Assembly: GCA_019914945.1 (NCBI GenBank)
Contig: CM034100.1
Span: 261,209-325,208 of the forward strand
Reading direction: 5' to 3'
DNA: 64,000 bases
Source of the DNA: Typha latifolia
Taxonomy: Eukaryota > Streptophyta > Magnoliopsida > Poales > Typhaceae
A program made the position numbers and the translations under genes. Below the pieces are notes generated by a model, which made no database searches, had not been told where the DNA came from, and was given only the letters and a program-made list of their open reading frames with translations. Below, piece after piece: positions 48,172-60,388 of this stretch (its first letter is position 1; every line of letters starts with the position of its first letter).

Positions 48172-51100
48172 ATGGCGAGTAACGTCTCCACTGTGTACAT
48201 CCATGTCATCGACGACGTTGTCAGCAAGGTCCGGGATGAGTTCATCAGCTACGGCGCCGGAGAAGCCGTGCTTAACGAGCTCCAAGCGGTAACTTCTTTT
48301 TGCATCACTCGAATCAATCTGCAGTTATATGATTTCTTTTGATTTCTTTATATGCTCTTGGGTGCGATTGCTGGTATCCATGGGTTATTTCTTTTGTGTG
48401 GTTTGATTTCTCGGCTTATAAGTTTAGGGAAAAACTGAAATTGCAGTTGTGGGAGATGAAGATGATGCAGTCCGGAGCCATCAGTGGCACGATTGATAGG
48501 TCGTCGCTTCCAAAGCCCACCGGTCCGGTCCATGATTTGAATGTTCCGTACGAGGGCCCGGCAGAGGAGTACGAGACTCCTACGGCTGAGATGCTCTTTC
48601 CGCCGGTGAGTACTTCCTACATCAAAAAAGATGTGAAATTTCGAAGAACCCCTTAATAAATTTCCCATTTTGTTGATTTTTGAGTGCAGACTCCCTTGCA
48701 AACCCCTATACAAACGCCATTACCAGGAACAATTGATCAGTCACCGTATAACATCCCCACAGGGCCCTCGGATTATGCTCCTTCCCCGCTGAGTGATACT
48801 AGAAATGGTGTTGATCTGAAATCTGGAAGGCCCAGTCCTTACATGGTATGCCAACTTATGGGGAGCTAGTTGGCCCGATTTGATAGATTTGGATGAATAA
48901 CATGTAGAGTATATTCTTGATTATCTCTTGCTTCTTATTGTTGGATTACTTTCTTTGGCTGTTGCAGCAACCACCTTCCCCTTGGATGAGTCAAAGACCC
49001 TTGGGTGTTGATGTTAACGTGGGTAAGTGTAAGTTCATTGATATATACAGAATGTCTTGTAATCTTTCACCTATCAATAGTGAAGCATTTCTAGGTTGAC
49101 AGCAAGAGTAATGAGATATTTCTGGTGATCTGATTTCAGCTTATGTGGAAGGACGTGAGGACTTGGACAGAGGAGCACCCCGTCAACCAACAACACAGGT
49201 GCATTGCTATTCGTGCTATGAATTGGCATTTCTGGAAACTTTTGGTCACCTTTGGAGAACAATCTGTCAAGACCTAGGAAAAATTATGTAGTCAGTAATT
49301 ACATATTTTACATTATGAAATAATGCCTGTCTCTTTCAAGAAGCTCATTTTCTATACCATGGCTCGAATATTTAAAAAGTAATGCACTGTTGTTTCCCAT
49401 AAATATTGGCATTCCCTAATCAGGTTGTTAAATGGCAATAAGATATAATTTGTATTAACCTTTCTGGATTCGGATATTTAGGACTTCTTCATGGTGCCGC
49501 CTGGAAAACGCAAAAGGGATGATTATCCTTCTCATTTAAGTTCTGCTGGTTTTATGCCACAGCAAGATGGAAGCAGTGATGTGATGATAGAGTTTTTTTT
49601 GCCCGAGGTACTTTCCCATATTGAACTGCAAATTTGTAGTTCACTGCCTATATTCCCTTTTTTTCCTCTTTTCTTCTCCCATCTCTTTTATCTTTTATGG
49701 ATTGCTTTCATGCTAAAGGTCACTATTGCTTATAGCACCATGCTGTTTCCATCACTGAAATGTTTATGATTTGAATTTTGCTTTAGTGCAGAAGAATTAT
49801 CAACAGAAGATTTTTTAGGTCATGTTCTGTGTGTTAAAGCATTATTTCAAGCCAAAACCATGAATACCATGCATTACCTTTCTATTTTGTGACACTAGTC
49901 ATTTTGCCCACGTAATTGTTGAGTTTGTCAAAAAACTTTCTCAATGCCTTCTACTGATTATTCATGTGGATGAGCTCATTCCTGTACAACTGGACATATG
50001 TTTTTTGGTGATGGAGATGTAAAAACATGATGTGTTGTTGCCTTTCAGAAGTATTCACCATGCGATTTTATGTGTTACTATAATGCTGGCTGGCTTTCTA
50101 TCAACTTCAAAAGCATTCACATAATTGTTGAGTTTGTAAAAGCTTTCTTAATGCTGTCTACGGATTATTCAAGTGAATGAGCCCATTTGTATACAATTGG
50201 GCATATGTTCTTTAATGATGGGGATATAAAAACATGTTATGTTCTTGTGCCTTTCAGAAGTACTCTTCATACGATTTTATGTGTTACTACGATGTTGGTT
50301 GGCTTTCCATCAACTATCTGAGGTTTTGTGCTTGTGTAGTGGCCCATGAACTTTCTACTATTTATCAAATCTAGCTCTGGCTTTTGAACTATGTTATTGA
50401 TGAGTTGTAAAATTCGAGGTTCGAAAAATTGAAATCAACCTTCCAAAGAAATGATACTTATCGGTCGGATTGACAGTATCGGTCATCTGAATTTAATTAG
50501 ACTTTTTTTAATTACGTAAAATTTTAAATATTATTTTTAAATACAGGAATTTTTTAAAAATGACAAAAAAGAAAATAATTATTTACATATGAACCCTAAT
50601 TTTTTTTAAAAAAAAGAAAGACTTACTTAATTGACTTGCTATTGATATTCTTTGATTTATTCTCTAGCCTAACTGTAAACATGATATTCTATAATGCATA
50701 TATATATATATATATATATAATAAGAAGAGAATATAAAAATAAGGAGCATTCTATATTAGGAATTTATCTTTTAATCAACCATTCTACATATATTAAGAG
50801 AGAGATTTAGACCCAATTGGTTATATATAGGAGGATGTAATTAAGAGATCATATATAGTCTAACTAATTAGCAAACTCAATGTAGTGTTGTCACTTTAAT
50901 TAATTATTACCACCTTCACTACATATATCAAGAATAACTACTAATTTGTGTTATCCTCGAGTGGAGATTAGTTATTACACTTGAACAAATCAACCATCTC
51001 ATGCTCACCATCTTCCATGCTTTTAAGTATTAACCTAGCTCATGCATGCACTTCTTTACTTAAACCCACCGATCCTAATCCGAATTGGGATCGGCTGATT

Positions 51101-53404
51101 CTACGGGCCAATTGATCAGGATTAGTTTATCCTGCTAACCATGGTAAGATCCGTACTTTAGAACACTTCTCCAATAAACTTAGAATTTTATTTTCCTACC
51201 TACTTACTACTTTTTATAAGAATGTTATCGGCACAGTTATACATCTGTTTGCTAGATCTGTCCTTCAGAATACACTGCCATACCTTGAAGTATTTGGAGA
51301 TGACTCTGAGATTCGTATCATAGATCCATCATTTTCAAGTGCTTGTTACAGCAACAAACATTTTAAGCTGAACACTTATTCTGTGCCTGCAATCATGTTA
51401 TGGGATTACATCAGCACATGTAACAATGAGTTATTTTGTTTCTTATAGCGAGGATCCAAAGGACAAATTTGGCAAGTTAAGAAAAACTGTCAGGGTGAAT
51501 GGATGTCCAAAAGAGACATCTGTTGTTCTTTAAAGTATAATCTGGCATTAACATAACCCTTCACACTTTAACTCTTTCCCATTCCTGCCATAAAAAAGTT
51601 GTATGTTTGCAAGAACTTTCTTGCCATGTGTCCCTAAACTCCTTGTGTGGTGTGATCAAGAGTAGTTCTCATAAATGTGGGATATCCTACTGCCACTTTC
51701 CTCCATAATATGTTACTTACAGTGCCCCTGCATATATTCGATGAACGAGCTTAGTAATTGTTGAACTAATTATTTCGAAACGGGTTAATAAGCAGCTTAT
51801 GGCCAACGTTACTTAGAATCAAGTTAATATGTGCTTCACCTATAAGACATTGTATGACGAATAAATTAGTATTCTTTTATTACAATTCAATCCTATCACA
51901 TTTGCATCAGGCTTTTACTAATACGACATGGATTTTATGTGCATTCTTAAGATTTTCAGCTGGTAGTCTTTCTTGTATTGGGACTTTATCCCTACTAAGT
52001 GCATTGATTTGAACCAGTACATTAAATTTAGTCAGTACTGGAGTTTCTTCAATGATTTGACTTTCTAGTTTAGCTGCTGTAGATAGAGCCATAAAAACTC
52101 TGATCTCTTGGTTCTTATGAATCAGGTAAACCTAATTCATAGTTCATCAACACTCAGCAAAGAAGCTGCAACTTTTAATAAGCTGTCCCAGAAAGAAGCA
52201 AGTACTGCTCCAATGCTTCCTCAGCAGGACGGAATCAATGATGACTATGATGTACTAATAAGATTCAGATGACTTACAATCATGTATTTTCCTTTCTCCC
52301 CTTTTTTTTCATTTTAATGGCTTTGTTTTCTCATTTTGAAGGTGTTCAATTTCCAAGGAGTTCCTACTGAAGACTATAATACTCCTGGAGATCCTGGTAA
52401 AATTTTGCATTGGAATTGCGTGTCACATATAGAATATTGTCATCTTTGACAAACATTTTATCTTTGTTTTATGCTGACATTTCTGATCATGTTTCATTTC
52501 ATTAGTGGAACTTCGAGCTCCCACCCCTTCTGTTGGCACTCCAAGACCAGGTAAAAATGAAGCAGGGGATGATGATGAGCCTCCACTTAATGAAGATGAT
52601 GATGATGATGATGATTTAGATGACTTTGAACAAGGGGAGGAAGAGCCTACTACACAACATTTGGTCTTAGCACAATTTGACAAGGTAATTGCTGGATATA
52701 CATTCTAAACAAACATTAATCCTTGCATCCCTGATTTTTACATTTTCTTGCAACGGACTAGGTGACACGGACAAAAAGCAGATGGAAATGCACTTTGAAG
52801 GATGGAATAATGCATTTAAATAGCAGAGATGTCCTATTCAATAAGGTGTGTAGCATTAATGTTACATTGACAATTTTTAGAGTTGTCCATTTGTATTTTT
52901 CAACAACGTTTGAGTTACGCCATTGCAAGACTTATGCAGTCTGATGAAAGTAGGATTGCATCATATTTCAGGCAAAGAGACCTGCCGTCAGATATTAGGT
53001 TGTACGGAAGCTTAGAGAGTCAAAATTTGTGCCGTAGATTTCAACTTGTAACTTTGATTCTCATAATTTATTTCTTGGTGATTGTTGGTGATACCAGACT
53101 ATGTTGTCGCATTACATGACACCTGATTCTCTAAACTCATGTTAATGATGTGATAAGTCACACATCTTACAGGTTAGAATTAGATTAATTTGGATTCCTT
53201 GTGTGAAACCTTTTAGAAGAAGACATATACCTGCTAGATTAGATTTTCTGTCACCTTTTTATTGCTGCCATTCCAGGCTCTCTTGATTCATTACACCCAT
53301 TCAACAATATAATGCAATCAGCTGCTCTCCATTTGACTTACTAATGTAAATCACTAAATTGGTGAAAATCATTGTTGCAGGCCACCGGAGAGTTTGACTT
53401 CTAA
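48172..53404 (+). CDS. TFIIA-L: Transcription initiation factor IIA large subunit
   Basis: TFIIA alpha/beta precursor, a nuclear general transcription factor that stabilises TBP on the TATA box. Eleven exons: 48172-48288, 48447-48605, 48690-48845, 48968-49022, 49140-49198, 49482-49607, 52126-52251, 52342-52396, 52506-52684, 52762-52845 and 53381-53404, giving 379 aa (Arabidopsis about 375). The N-terminal four-helix-bundle segment begins STVYIHVIDDVVSKVRDEF. Then come the plant block EYETPTAEMLFPPTPLQTP, a variable linker, an acidic run around EDDDDDDDLDDFEQGEEE, and the C-terminal beta-barrel segment HLVLAQFDKVTRTKSRWKC ending NKATGEFDF. Most of the variation from relatives is in the linker. 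Intron 6 is 2.5 kb and carries an internal duplication. It shares a divergent promoter region with the SRRM1-like gene. Confidence 0.96.
49913..50318 (+). repeat. Diverged tandem duplication of about 209 bp in TFIIA-L intron 6
   Basis: Copy A begins TAATTGTTGAGTTTG at 49913 and copy B begins with the same bases at 50122. Both proceed through the same order of blocks, including GATTATTCA, ATATGTT, CCTTTCAGAAGTA and GATTTTATGTGTTACTA. Many single-base differences separate the copies, so the duplication is old. Confidence 0.85.
50699..50721. repeat. (TA)n microsatellite in TFIIA-L intron 6
   Basis: About 23 bp of TA repeats within an AT-rich part of the long intron. Confidence 0.9.
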
Positions 53405-54994
53405 TTTCGTCATCAACAAGCTGTTTTAGAGGCTTAAGACATGTTTAGGCTGAGACAAGGATGTTATATAATTCTGGGAGGCATTGGCATCATCAAGATT
53501 TGGGAGTGTGTAACAAAAAAACTCCCTGCAGCAAATGGACTTTATTCTGTGATTCCGCTGTGATGATGCTAAATTTATTTAACATTGTAAGTTTATTTAA
53601 CAGTGAGAACAACTATTCGTGTATCTGTCCATTCCAGTTGTTGATAGTGATGCAATTTCAATGTTACTGTAGGCTTCGATACTTGTGTAATAAGTATAAA
53701 TTAATTTTAGTAAAAGCCTCTTTATACTAGTATATAATTAAACAATAGTTTTATATCAATATTAGTTTGCTGATACTTACTCTCTCATCTTCTATTAATT
53801 ATCATCTTAATCATTTTCTCCCTCTTTTTTCTCTCTTCTATCCTCTCTTCATCTGCTCATTTCTAAAGATTATTTTGATCATTTGTCAAAATAAATTTCA
53901 TATCAGATCAAGTGTAGTGAATATATAACTATACCGGTTTTTAATTAAACATTCCTGCAGATTTGATTATGTGCATGTCTTATATGAGCATATTAAATTA
54001 GTATGGATGTAAAATATAAGCATAGTTGTAATAGTATAAAAGTTATTCCGCCCCTTTTTAAATTATGTGCTACATTTAATAGGGAATCGATATATTGGTC
54101 TAGATTCTAGGTAGTGATTTACCGTAAGATTTGTACAGCTGAGCAGAGATATATATATATATATATATGTATATATTCCTGCAAATGACGACACTGTTTA
54201 GGTCTCAGTTTTAAAAGAAGGAAATTATTAGTCAGCAATCATACATTCATACCTCAGCAAGCTAAGAAATATCTTCAAATGATCAACATCTATCTACCGA
54301 TGACTCCAACAACAGTCTTCTCTTCTCTGGAGACTAGAAATGACGTCTCTAAAGTTGTTACATGTCACAGATTCACAGGCGGACTTTGAAGGAAGATAAA
54401 AGTGATTGGAGAGAGAACCTTCTCACGACGATTTCGAGTCACCAGGTCGAAGTGGGTGGAGATTGGAGAAGGCTGTCAAGAAATATTTCCTACCTACGAA
54501 ATGATCTCATTCTGTTGTTTTGGCAGAAGAAGTACCGCGGGGAGATGTTTTATAAATATAGCGGTCCAATTTTGTCACCCAGACGCTTCGACTAATGAAG
54601 GAGAAGGTACCAATAGACGCTTGGGATAAGGATTTATGCTACGCTCTATGGGCGTAGTTAATTCACTGCAATCGTCTTGGTTAAATGATTTCCTACAGAC
54701 TACGTGGCATAAGCTCATTGGACATCTCTATTCAAATTGTCAAAAGTTTTCGTTAAGTAAATCAAACGCCTAATAAGTTAGAAGGCCAGTCCAAGTCATT
54801 AGATCACTCACACTTTGGTCCGCGTCACTTTGTTTTCTTCATAGCCACGTTTCTCCGATCAACTACTCTCTCCCAGTCAACAATCGAATTAGAAAATCCC
54901 CCCACCACTCCTCTCCTAAAGAACTCCAGTCTCCACAGCATCTCTCTCCCTCCTCCTCCACTTCTCCTCCGTTGCTCTCCCAACTACCTCTCCG
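53405..54994. other. Spacer between TFIIA-L and the lectin receptor kinase
   Basis: Holds the TFIIA-L 3' UTR, an AT-rich middle with a TA run at 54149-54168, and the promoter and CT-rich leader of the kinase gene. One W-box-like TTGAC core lies on the minus strand near 54877. No gene was recognised. Confidence 0.55.
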
Positions 54995-56989
54995 ATGCAT
55001 AAAAATCCAATCTTTTTCATATTACTCTTCTCCTTCCTCTTCCTCTTCCTCTCTGCATTCTCCCAGCACGACCGCTTCACCTACCTTGGCTTCAATGGCG
55101 GCGCCAACTCGAACAATCCCTCTATAAGCCTCAATGGCATTTCGGAAATCGAATCCAATGGCCTCCTTCGCTTAACCAACGAAACGAGCCGCCTCATAGG
55201 CCACGCCTTCTACCCTTCCGCCGTCCAATTCAGGAACTCCACCGACTCCTCCGCCTTCTCCTTCTCCACCGCCTTCGCCTTCGCCATCGTCCCCGAGTAC
55301 GCCACTCTCGGCGGCCACGGCCTCGCCTTCGTCATCTCCACCACGAAGGAGCTTGCCGGAGCTCTCCCAAGCCAATACCTTGGAATCCTCAACGCCAGCG
55401 ACGTCGGCAACGCGACCAACCACCTCTTCGCCATCGAATTCGACACCGTTCAAGACTTTGAGTTTGGCGACATCAACGACAACCATGTCGGCATCGACAT
55501 CGACAGCTTGGTTTCCAACAGCTCTGCTCCCGCGGGCCTCAATCTCAAGAGCGGCGCCACCGTCCAAGCTTGGGTCGACTACGACGGCGTTAAGAAGCTT
55601 GTCAACGTCTCCGTTTCCGCCTCCTCATCGAAGCCCGAGAATCCTCTCCTCTCTTTTCAAGTTGATTTGTCCCCGATCCTCCACGACCAAATGTTTGTGG
55701 GCTTTTCCTCCTCCACTGGATTGCTCGCGAGTTCGCATTATCTCATGGGTTGGCGCTTTACCATGAACGGCATCGTCCAATCTCTCGATCTCTCCTCTCT
55801 ACCATCTCTCCCGCCCCCACCCAAGAAGAAAAATGCCACCTTAATCATTGCCACCACCTTCTCCGCCTTCGTTTTCCTCGTGGCTACCATCGCCGTCGCT
55901 GGATACCTCTTCTATAAGATTAAACACGCCGACGTGATCGAACCATGGGAATTGGAGTACGGCCCCCACCGCTACTCCTACAAAGAGCTCAAGAACGCAA
56001 CCAAGGGATTCCGAGGTAGCGAGCTTTTAGGCAGCGGCGGCTTCGGAAAGGTATTCAAGGGAATCCTCCCAAACTCGCGCGCGGAGATCGCTGTGAAACG
56101 CGTCTCCCACGAGTCACGGCAGGGGATTCGTGAATTCGTCGCCGAGATCGCGAGCATCGGGCGTCTCCGTCACCGCAATTTGGTCCAGCTCCTAGGTTGG
56201 TGCCGCCGCCGCGGTGATCTTCTCCTCATCTACGACTACATGCCCAACGGGAGCCTCGACAAGCTCCTCTTTTGCGATGAGTCCAACCTTTCCGACGCCC
56301 AATGGAGTCACCTTTCTTGGTCCAAACGCTTGCAAATTCTACGTGGCGTCGCCTCTGGCCTCCTCTACCTCCACGAGGAGTGGGAGCACGTCGTCATCCA
56401 CCGCGACGTCAAGGCCAGCAACGTCCTCCTCGACGCTGAGTTCAACGGCCGCCTCGGCGACTTCGGCCTCGCCAAGCTCTACGAGCACGGGGGCAATCCG
56501 AGCACGACGCGCGTCGTGGGCACCGTCGGATACCTCGCCCCTGAGTTGACTCGGACCGGTCGTGCCACGACCGGGACCGACGTGTTCGCTTTCGGGGCTC
56601 TCGTTCTCGAGGTCGTATGCGGACGCCGCCCGATAGAACCGAAGGCAGCGGCGGAGGAGAGCATATTGGTGGACTGGGTGTGGGAGAGGTGGGCCCAGGG
56701 AAAGTGGGAGGAAGTGGTGGACCCCAGGTTAGGGGGTGAGTATGAAAGGGAGGAGGTCGAGGTGGTTGTCAAGGTGGGGCTCATGTGCTCGCATCCGGCA
56801 GCGGCGGCGCGGCCAGGGATGCGAGAGGTGGTGAGGTTTCTCGACGGCGCTGACGTGGCGGAGGTGCCGAGCCTAAAGTCGCCGGAGTACTACGAGGGAT
56901 TCGACAAAGTCGGGTTCGACGAGTTCGTGTACTCGTATCCGTCGTCGTCATTCGAAAAAGTCTCGGTCGGTGCCGGCATTACTAGATAA
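54995..56989 (+). CDS. L-type lectin-domain receptor kinase (LecRK)
   Basis: Plasma-membrane receptor kinase of the legume-lectin class, a family involved in recognising extracellular or damage signals in defence. Intronless, 664 aa, as usual for LecRKs. A signal peptide covers about 1-23 (hydrophobic FFILLFSFLFLFLSAFS). The legume lectin domain covers about 25-262, with FAIEFDTVQDFEFGDINDNH forming the metal-binding region. A proline/lysine stretch leads to the membrane helix (about 281-304). In the kinase domain the glycine loop is GSGGFGKV (346-353), the catalytic lysine is Lys368 (IAVKR), the loop is HRDVKASN (469-476) and DFG is at 489-491. The HRD form marks an RD kinase predicted to be active. 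The sequence resembles clade IV / S.4 LecRKs, but I cannot name the orthologue. Confidence 0.95.
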   Translation: MHKNPIFFILLFSFLFLFLSAFSQHDRFTYLGFNGGANSNNPSISLNGISEIESNGLLRLTNETSRLIGHAFYPSAVQFRNSTDSSAFSFSTAFAFAIVPEYATLGGHGLAFVISTTKELAGALPSQYLGILNASDVGNATNHLFAIEFDTVQDFEFGDINDNHVGIDIDSLVSNSSAPAGLNLKSGATVQAWVDYDGVKKLVNVSVSASSSKPENPLLSFQVDLSPILHDQMFVGFSSSTGLLASSHYLMGWRFTMNGIVQSLDLSSLPSLPPPPKKKNATLIIATTFSAFVFLVATIAVAGYLFYKIKHADVIEPWELEYGPHRYSYKELKNATKGFRGSELLGSGGFGKVFKGILPNSRAEIAVKRVSHESRQGIREFVAEIASIGRLRHRNLVQLLGWCRRRGDLLLIYDYMPNGSLDKLLFCDESNLSDAQWSHLSWSKRLQILRGVASGLLYLHEEWEHVVIHRDVKASNVLLDAEFNGRLGDFGLAKLYEHGGNPSTTRVVGTVGYLAPELTRTGRATTGTDVFAFGALVLEVVCGRRPIEPKAAAEESILVDWVWERWAQGKWEEVVDPRLGGEYEREEVEVVVKVGLMCSHPAAAARPGMREVVRFLDGADVAEVPSLKSPEYYEGFDKVGFDEFVYSYPSSSFEKVSVGAGITR

Positions 56990-57497
56990 TTTCGAATCAC
57001 GATGCCTTTTGATCGAGGTCTTTATAAAATGATCAGAATAATATCGTTCCTTCCCCTCCGATTGTGACATCCATACTATGTTTATGATGAAATATGTGCT
57101 TTGCTTTCTCACTATCAATACTAGTCTACTAGCTTGTGGTTGTAATAGTTCTTTCTCGAACGGATGGCTTGCAATCAAAATAATATAAAATTTTGAGCAA
57201 AACTTCAATTTTCCATTAAAAAAGTTGCTTCTTTGGACAACATTTTGTTATCAATTAGTGATGAAATTGTTCGCCACTTTAAACCATATTCCGGAATTCT
57301 TTTCCTCTCTCACTTTTTGCTCGGGAATGATCACAAATGCCAGAGGAATTGAAGGATGTCCAACTAAAAGATAGATCAGTGAACAAAAAGCAAGTCCAAA
57401 GGATTACTGCAGAACGTCTGTAACACGAAACGTAAGTACTATGACATTCGACAATTTACTACAACTTATAGACCATGATCTTAGTTTTGGTATTAAT
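56990..57497. other. Convergent spacer, LecRK and protease inhibitor
   Basis: About 500 bp between two stop codons. It holds the 3' UTRs of both genes and shows nothing else recognisable. Confidence 0.6.
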
Positions 57498-57710
57498 CTA
57501 ACCAACCATGGGAGCCTTCGCAACCTTGCCAGATGAGTCTATGTAGATTCGAACACGTCTGGAAATGTAATCCATAGTCACAGCGTGATCAGGTGGCACC
57601 ACCTGAAAGTGAGCTTCTGGTTTGTCTTCTTTGATCCTCCTCTCAGCCTCTTCTACAGCGAGGCCTACTACCTCTGGCCATGAACTTTTTGGAGATGATT
57701 TCGCTGCCAT
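57498..57710 (-). CDS. Potato inhibitor I family serine protease inhibitor
   Basis: Small inhibitor of subtilisin/chymotrypsin-like serine proteases, usually wound- or pathogen-linked. It is 70 aa, starting MAAKSSPKSSWPEVVG. The family core KSSWPEVVG is at 8-16. The binding loop VTMDY (44-48) puts the predicted P1-P1' bond at Met46-Asp47, so a chymotrypsin/subtilisin-like target is likely. The loop-supporting arginines (RRVRI, 51-55) are present and the usual C-terminal glycine ends the chain. No cysteine is present, which is common in the family. An in-frame ATG at 57785 would add 25 residues with a short hydrophobic stretch. I prefer 57710 because it matches the typical family start and because the upstream stretch looks like an intron 3' end. 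Confidence 0.9.
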   Translation of the reverse strand: MAAKSSPKSSWPEVVGLAVEEAERRIKEDKPEAHFQVVPPDHAVTMDYISRRVRIYIDSSGKVAKAPMVG

Positions 57711-58786
57711 TTCCTCTGTTTCTCTTTTTCTAGTAAACACAAAGCAGAACAATATTAATGCTTGGAAGTTAAAAGATTTTGGCATAGATTGCAAAGCCCA
57801 TTTATATGGACGTCTCCCTCTGGTCTTCTTGAGAAAGTCTTAACTTCTAGTTATCCACTCCAGAGAAAGAATTGGTATATAAGAGGAAGCGAGTAGGAAT
57901 TGCCAGCCGTTTCATTATGCAGGCCTTTGTGTTCTTATACTAAGAAATGGTTACCTTCTTTTATTAGCTTTGAAAAAATCCTAGGCATATGTTAGCTTGT
58001 GACGGGCTCCATTTAGAATATGAAAAACTCCTGCTTTGTTATCAGCAAACATTATCAAATGAAGTAGGTCATGGATGACGACTGTGAGCGAATTAATCTA
58101 AATAATGGGACATTATGTTAGATTATAAATGCCCGAGCTTTTCCTATGGGTGACCCCATTGCATGCTGACTTACAGTAGTAAATAAATCAATGGTCAGAT
58201 TTGGCCTGCTCAAATATGACCTAGGAGGCTGAATAGACCTCATTAAAATCAAATAAAAGCTAGCCAATAGCCTGAAGAAACCCTGGAAAGCATCTTCCAG
58301 TCTTCCATCATCTAGTTTAGCTGGGAGGCAAGAAGAATAAGTTAGTATGCTTGACCTTGTGTAATTTACTAGATTTAATTCACAGTCTACAGTCTTAAAA
58401 TTCTCAGCTATCTTAACTCTCTGTTCCATTATAACTGTTTCTAGCTCCATTTCGCCCTCACCCTCTTTTCAATTGACAATTCGGTATTATTCCATATTTA
58501 CTGTTTGATTTGCTGGAGCTGCATTGGGTTGCTCTGTGAGCTGCAGTTAAGAAAGTTCTTTTATTAAGCTTGAGAGAAACTCCCTACTATTTGATTAATT
58601 AAGTCAATGAAATGATGTACAAAGGACTGTATGAAAGGGTAAGTAAATTAATCAAAGGACAAATAACTTTTAGTTTTTCTCATAGAGATCGGGAGGTTGC
58701 AGCAGCTCTCCAAGATCGATTTCAGCGGGAACGGGTTCTCCGGTCCGATCACACCTAATAATTCTGACAGTTCCTCAGAGTATTTA
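57711..58786. other. Spacer between protease inhibitor and LTI65-like gene
   Basis: Contains the promoter of the inhibitor gene and the 3' UTR of the LTI65-like gene, both minus strand. No exon of a known family was found in between. Confidence 0.55.
57874..57883 (-). promoter_or_regulatory. Possible TATA box of the protease inhibitor gene
   Basis: CTTATATACC on the minus strand, about 165 bp upstream of the start codon. It is the best TATA-like match before this gene. Confidence 0.45.
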
Positions 58787-60388
58787 TTAGTTGGCATATG
58801 CTTGTGCTCTCCTTCCAACAGCTTCAACTTCTTCTGCAAGTTTTGGAAATCTGGAGTCACTTCTAATGCCAGATTGATGCTGTTGATATGGCTTTGAAGT
58901 CATCATGCCTCCAAACCTATCTATACGAGGATTTGTAGAGATTGGAATTGGCGGCCCTTGTGGTTCTTTCTGATCCAGACGAAAAGAGAGTCGTTCCCTC
59001 ACCTTCTCCACCGCACCCTTCTCTTCGGCTCGCCGTCGGCAAGCCATTGCCGGCCTTACGGACTCAGTGATGACCTGGCAGAGTGCTCTGTCATCTTCGC
59101 CAGGTTTCAACCTCTGTATCAAATAATCTTTCAGTGCTACTCTGTCATCCCACGTCTTCTTCACAAGAATCTCATATTCAGGTCTCTTCTCTTGAATCTT
59201 AGAGGCTAACTTGTGAGTTATCTCCAAAACAAAGGCGTATGCCAGTGCAAGCATCTCCCTCACTTTCTCAGTAAACGTCTTGTTGTTATTTGACGTCATG
59301 AGTCTTTCCTTTATTACTGCAGGCTTATTAAGAGTTGGAGAAATCACCATGTCTGTCTCCTTGAATGCATTAACGTGATGCAGTTTTGGTTGTTTCTTGA
59401 CATCATTGGCTTCCTTCATTTCTAATTCCCTGTTTACATTGTTGGGCTTGTAGACTGTTGGTTTCTTATACTTACTAAGAGGGCTTTGAATTGGTGAATG
59501 ATGTTGTGGTGCTGTCTGTCTATATATATCAGGTGCCATCTCTGATTCATACACTGAAAAGTTAACAGAAAAAAAAAACAAAAAGAGTCGTCTTTTTGTC
59601 CAATAAAACTCAAGAATAGATTGATTAATTCAGAAATAAGAGGATTAATTACTTGGGGCACCATGATACTCTGGATCTTGTTCATCCTCCTCCTCCTCAT
59701 CTAAGCCATATCCCCATGGCAGCGTCCAGCTGGCGTCGTCGTGTTCATGCTTCTTCTTGCTAAGCATGTGTTTCCACTTCTTTGCCTTATCCTTCACCTT
59801 CGAAAGCACTGATTTCTTCGAATGGTGGTCGTGATCATCGCCATGGTAGTGCCCATATCCGAAGGTGGGAGTTGTGGGTGTTGTCCAATATCCTTGTGCT
59901 TCATCTTCATCATCAAATGGATTGTGCCCTGTAAATATTAATCATAATTATAAGAAAATTGCGACGCAATAATTATGCTATCACAGAAACGCAATGTAAC
60001 TGAATACATCGCATCTGTCTAGCAATCAAATTGTAGCAAAAGCAAATCTCTGACTTATAATCTCCTATAGGCACTGGCAAACAGTTTTACCAGCCGTTTT
60101 TTCTTTACTCTTTGATCACATTCCATCCACTGCATAAAAGCTAGTGATTCAAGCAGCTAAGCCATTAAATGGTCTAAAGTTGAACATCTTTAATCTACTA
60201 GTGTAAGTAACTAGAGAGCAATAAGGATGCAAATGATTAGTAATATAGTAATATAGTGGACAACAAATAAACTCGAAAGAAAAATAGAACACATTATTAT
60301 TTACAAGGTGCAGATTACCAGCAGCAAAATGATATACCCCTCGAGGGGTACTGCCTCCATATCTCGTGATCCCTTCCAACTCAGCCAT
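58787..60388 (-). CDS. LTI65: LTI65/CAP160-like cold- and ABA-responsive protein
   Basis: Probable hydrophilic stress protein related to LTI65 (RD29B), LTI78 and CAP160. These accumulate in cold, drought and ABA treatment and are thought to be protective, though no activity is proven. Exons: 60319-60388, 59653-59928 and 58787-59553, giving 370 aa. After MAELEGITRYGG comes an acidic, His-rich stretch (HNPFDDEDEAQGYW). Next is the family block KKSVLSKVKDKAKKWKHML, then an acidic run ending EDEQDPEYHGAPMYESE. The second half has one CAP160-type repeat: FTEKVREMLALAYAFVLEIT, then VALKDYLIQRLKPGEDDRAL and CQVITESV. Rice and Arabidopsis relatives vary widely in length, and this one is at the short end. 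A TATA box (60451-60456) and ABRE cores lie upstream. Confidence 0.85.

Noticed and set aside
54362..54629. Overlapping 75-77 codon frames before the lectin receptor kinase
   Set aside because: They overlap in two frames with no family signature and lie in the likely promoter.
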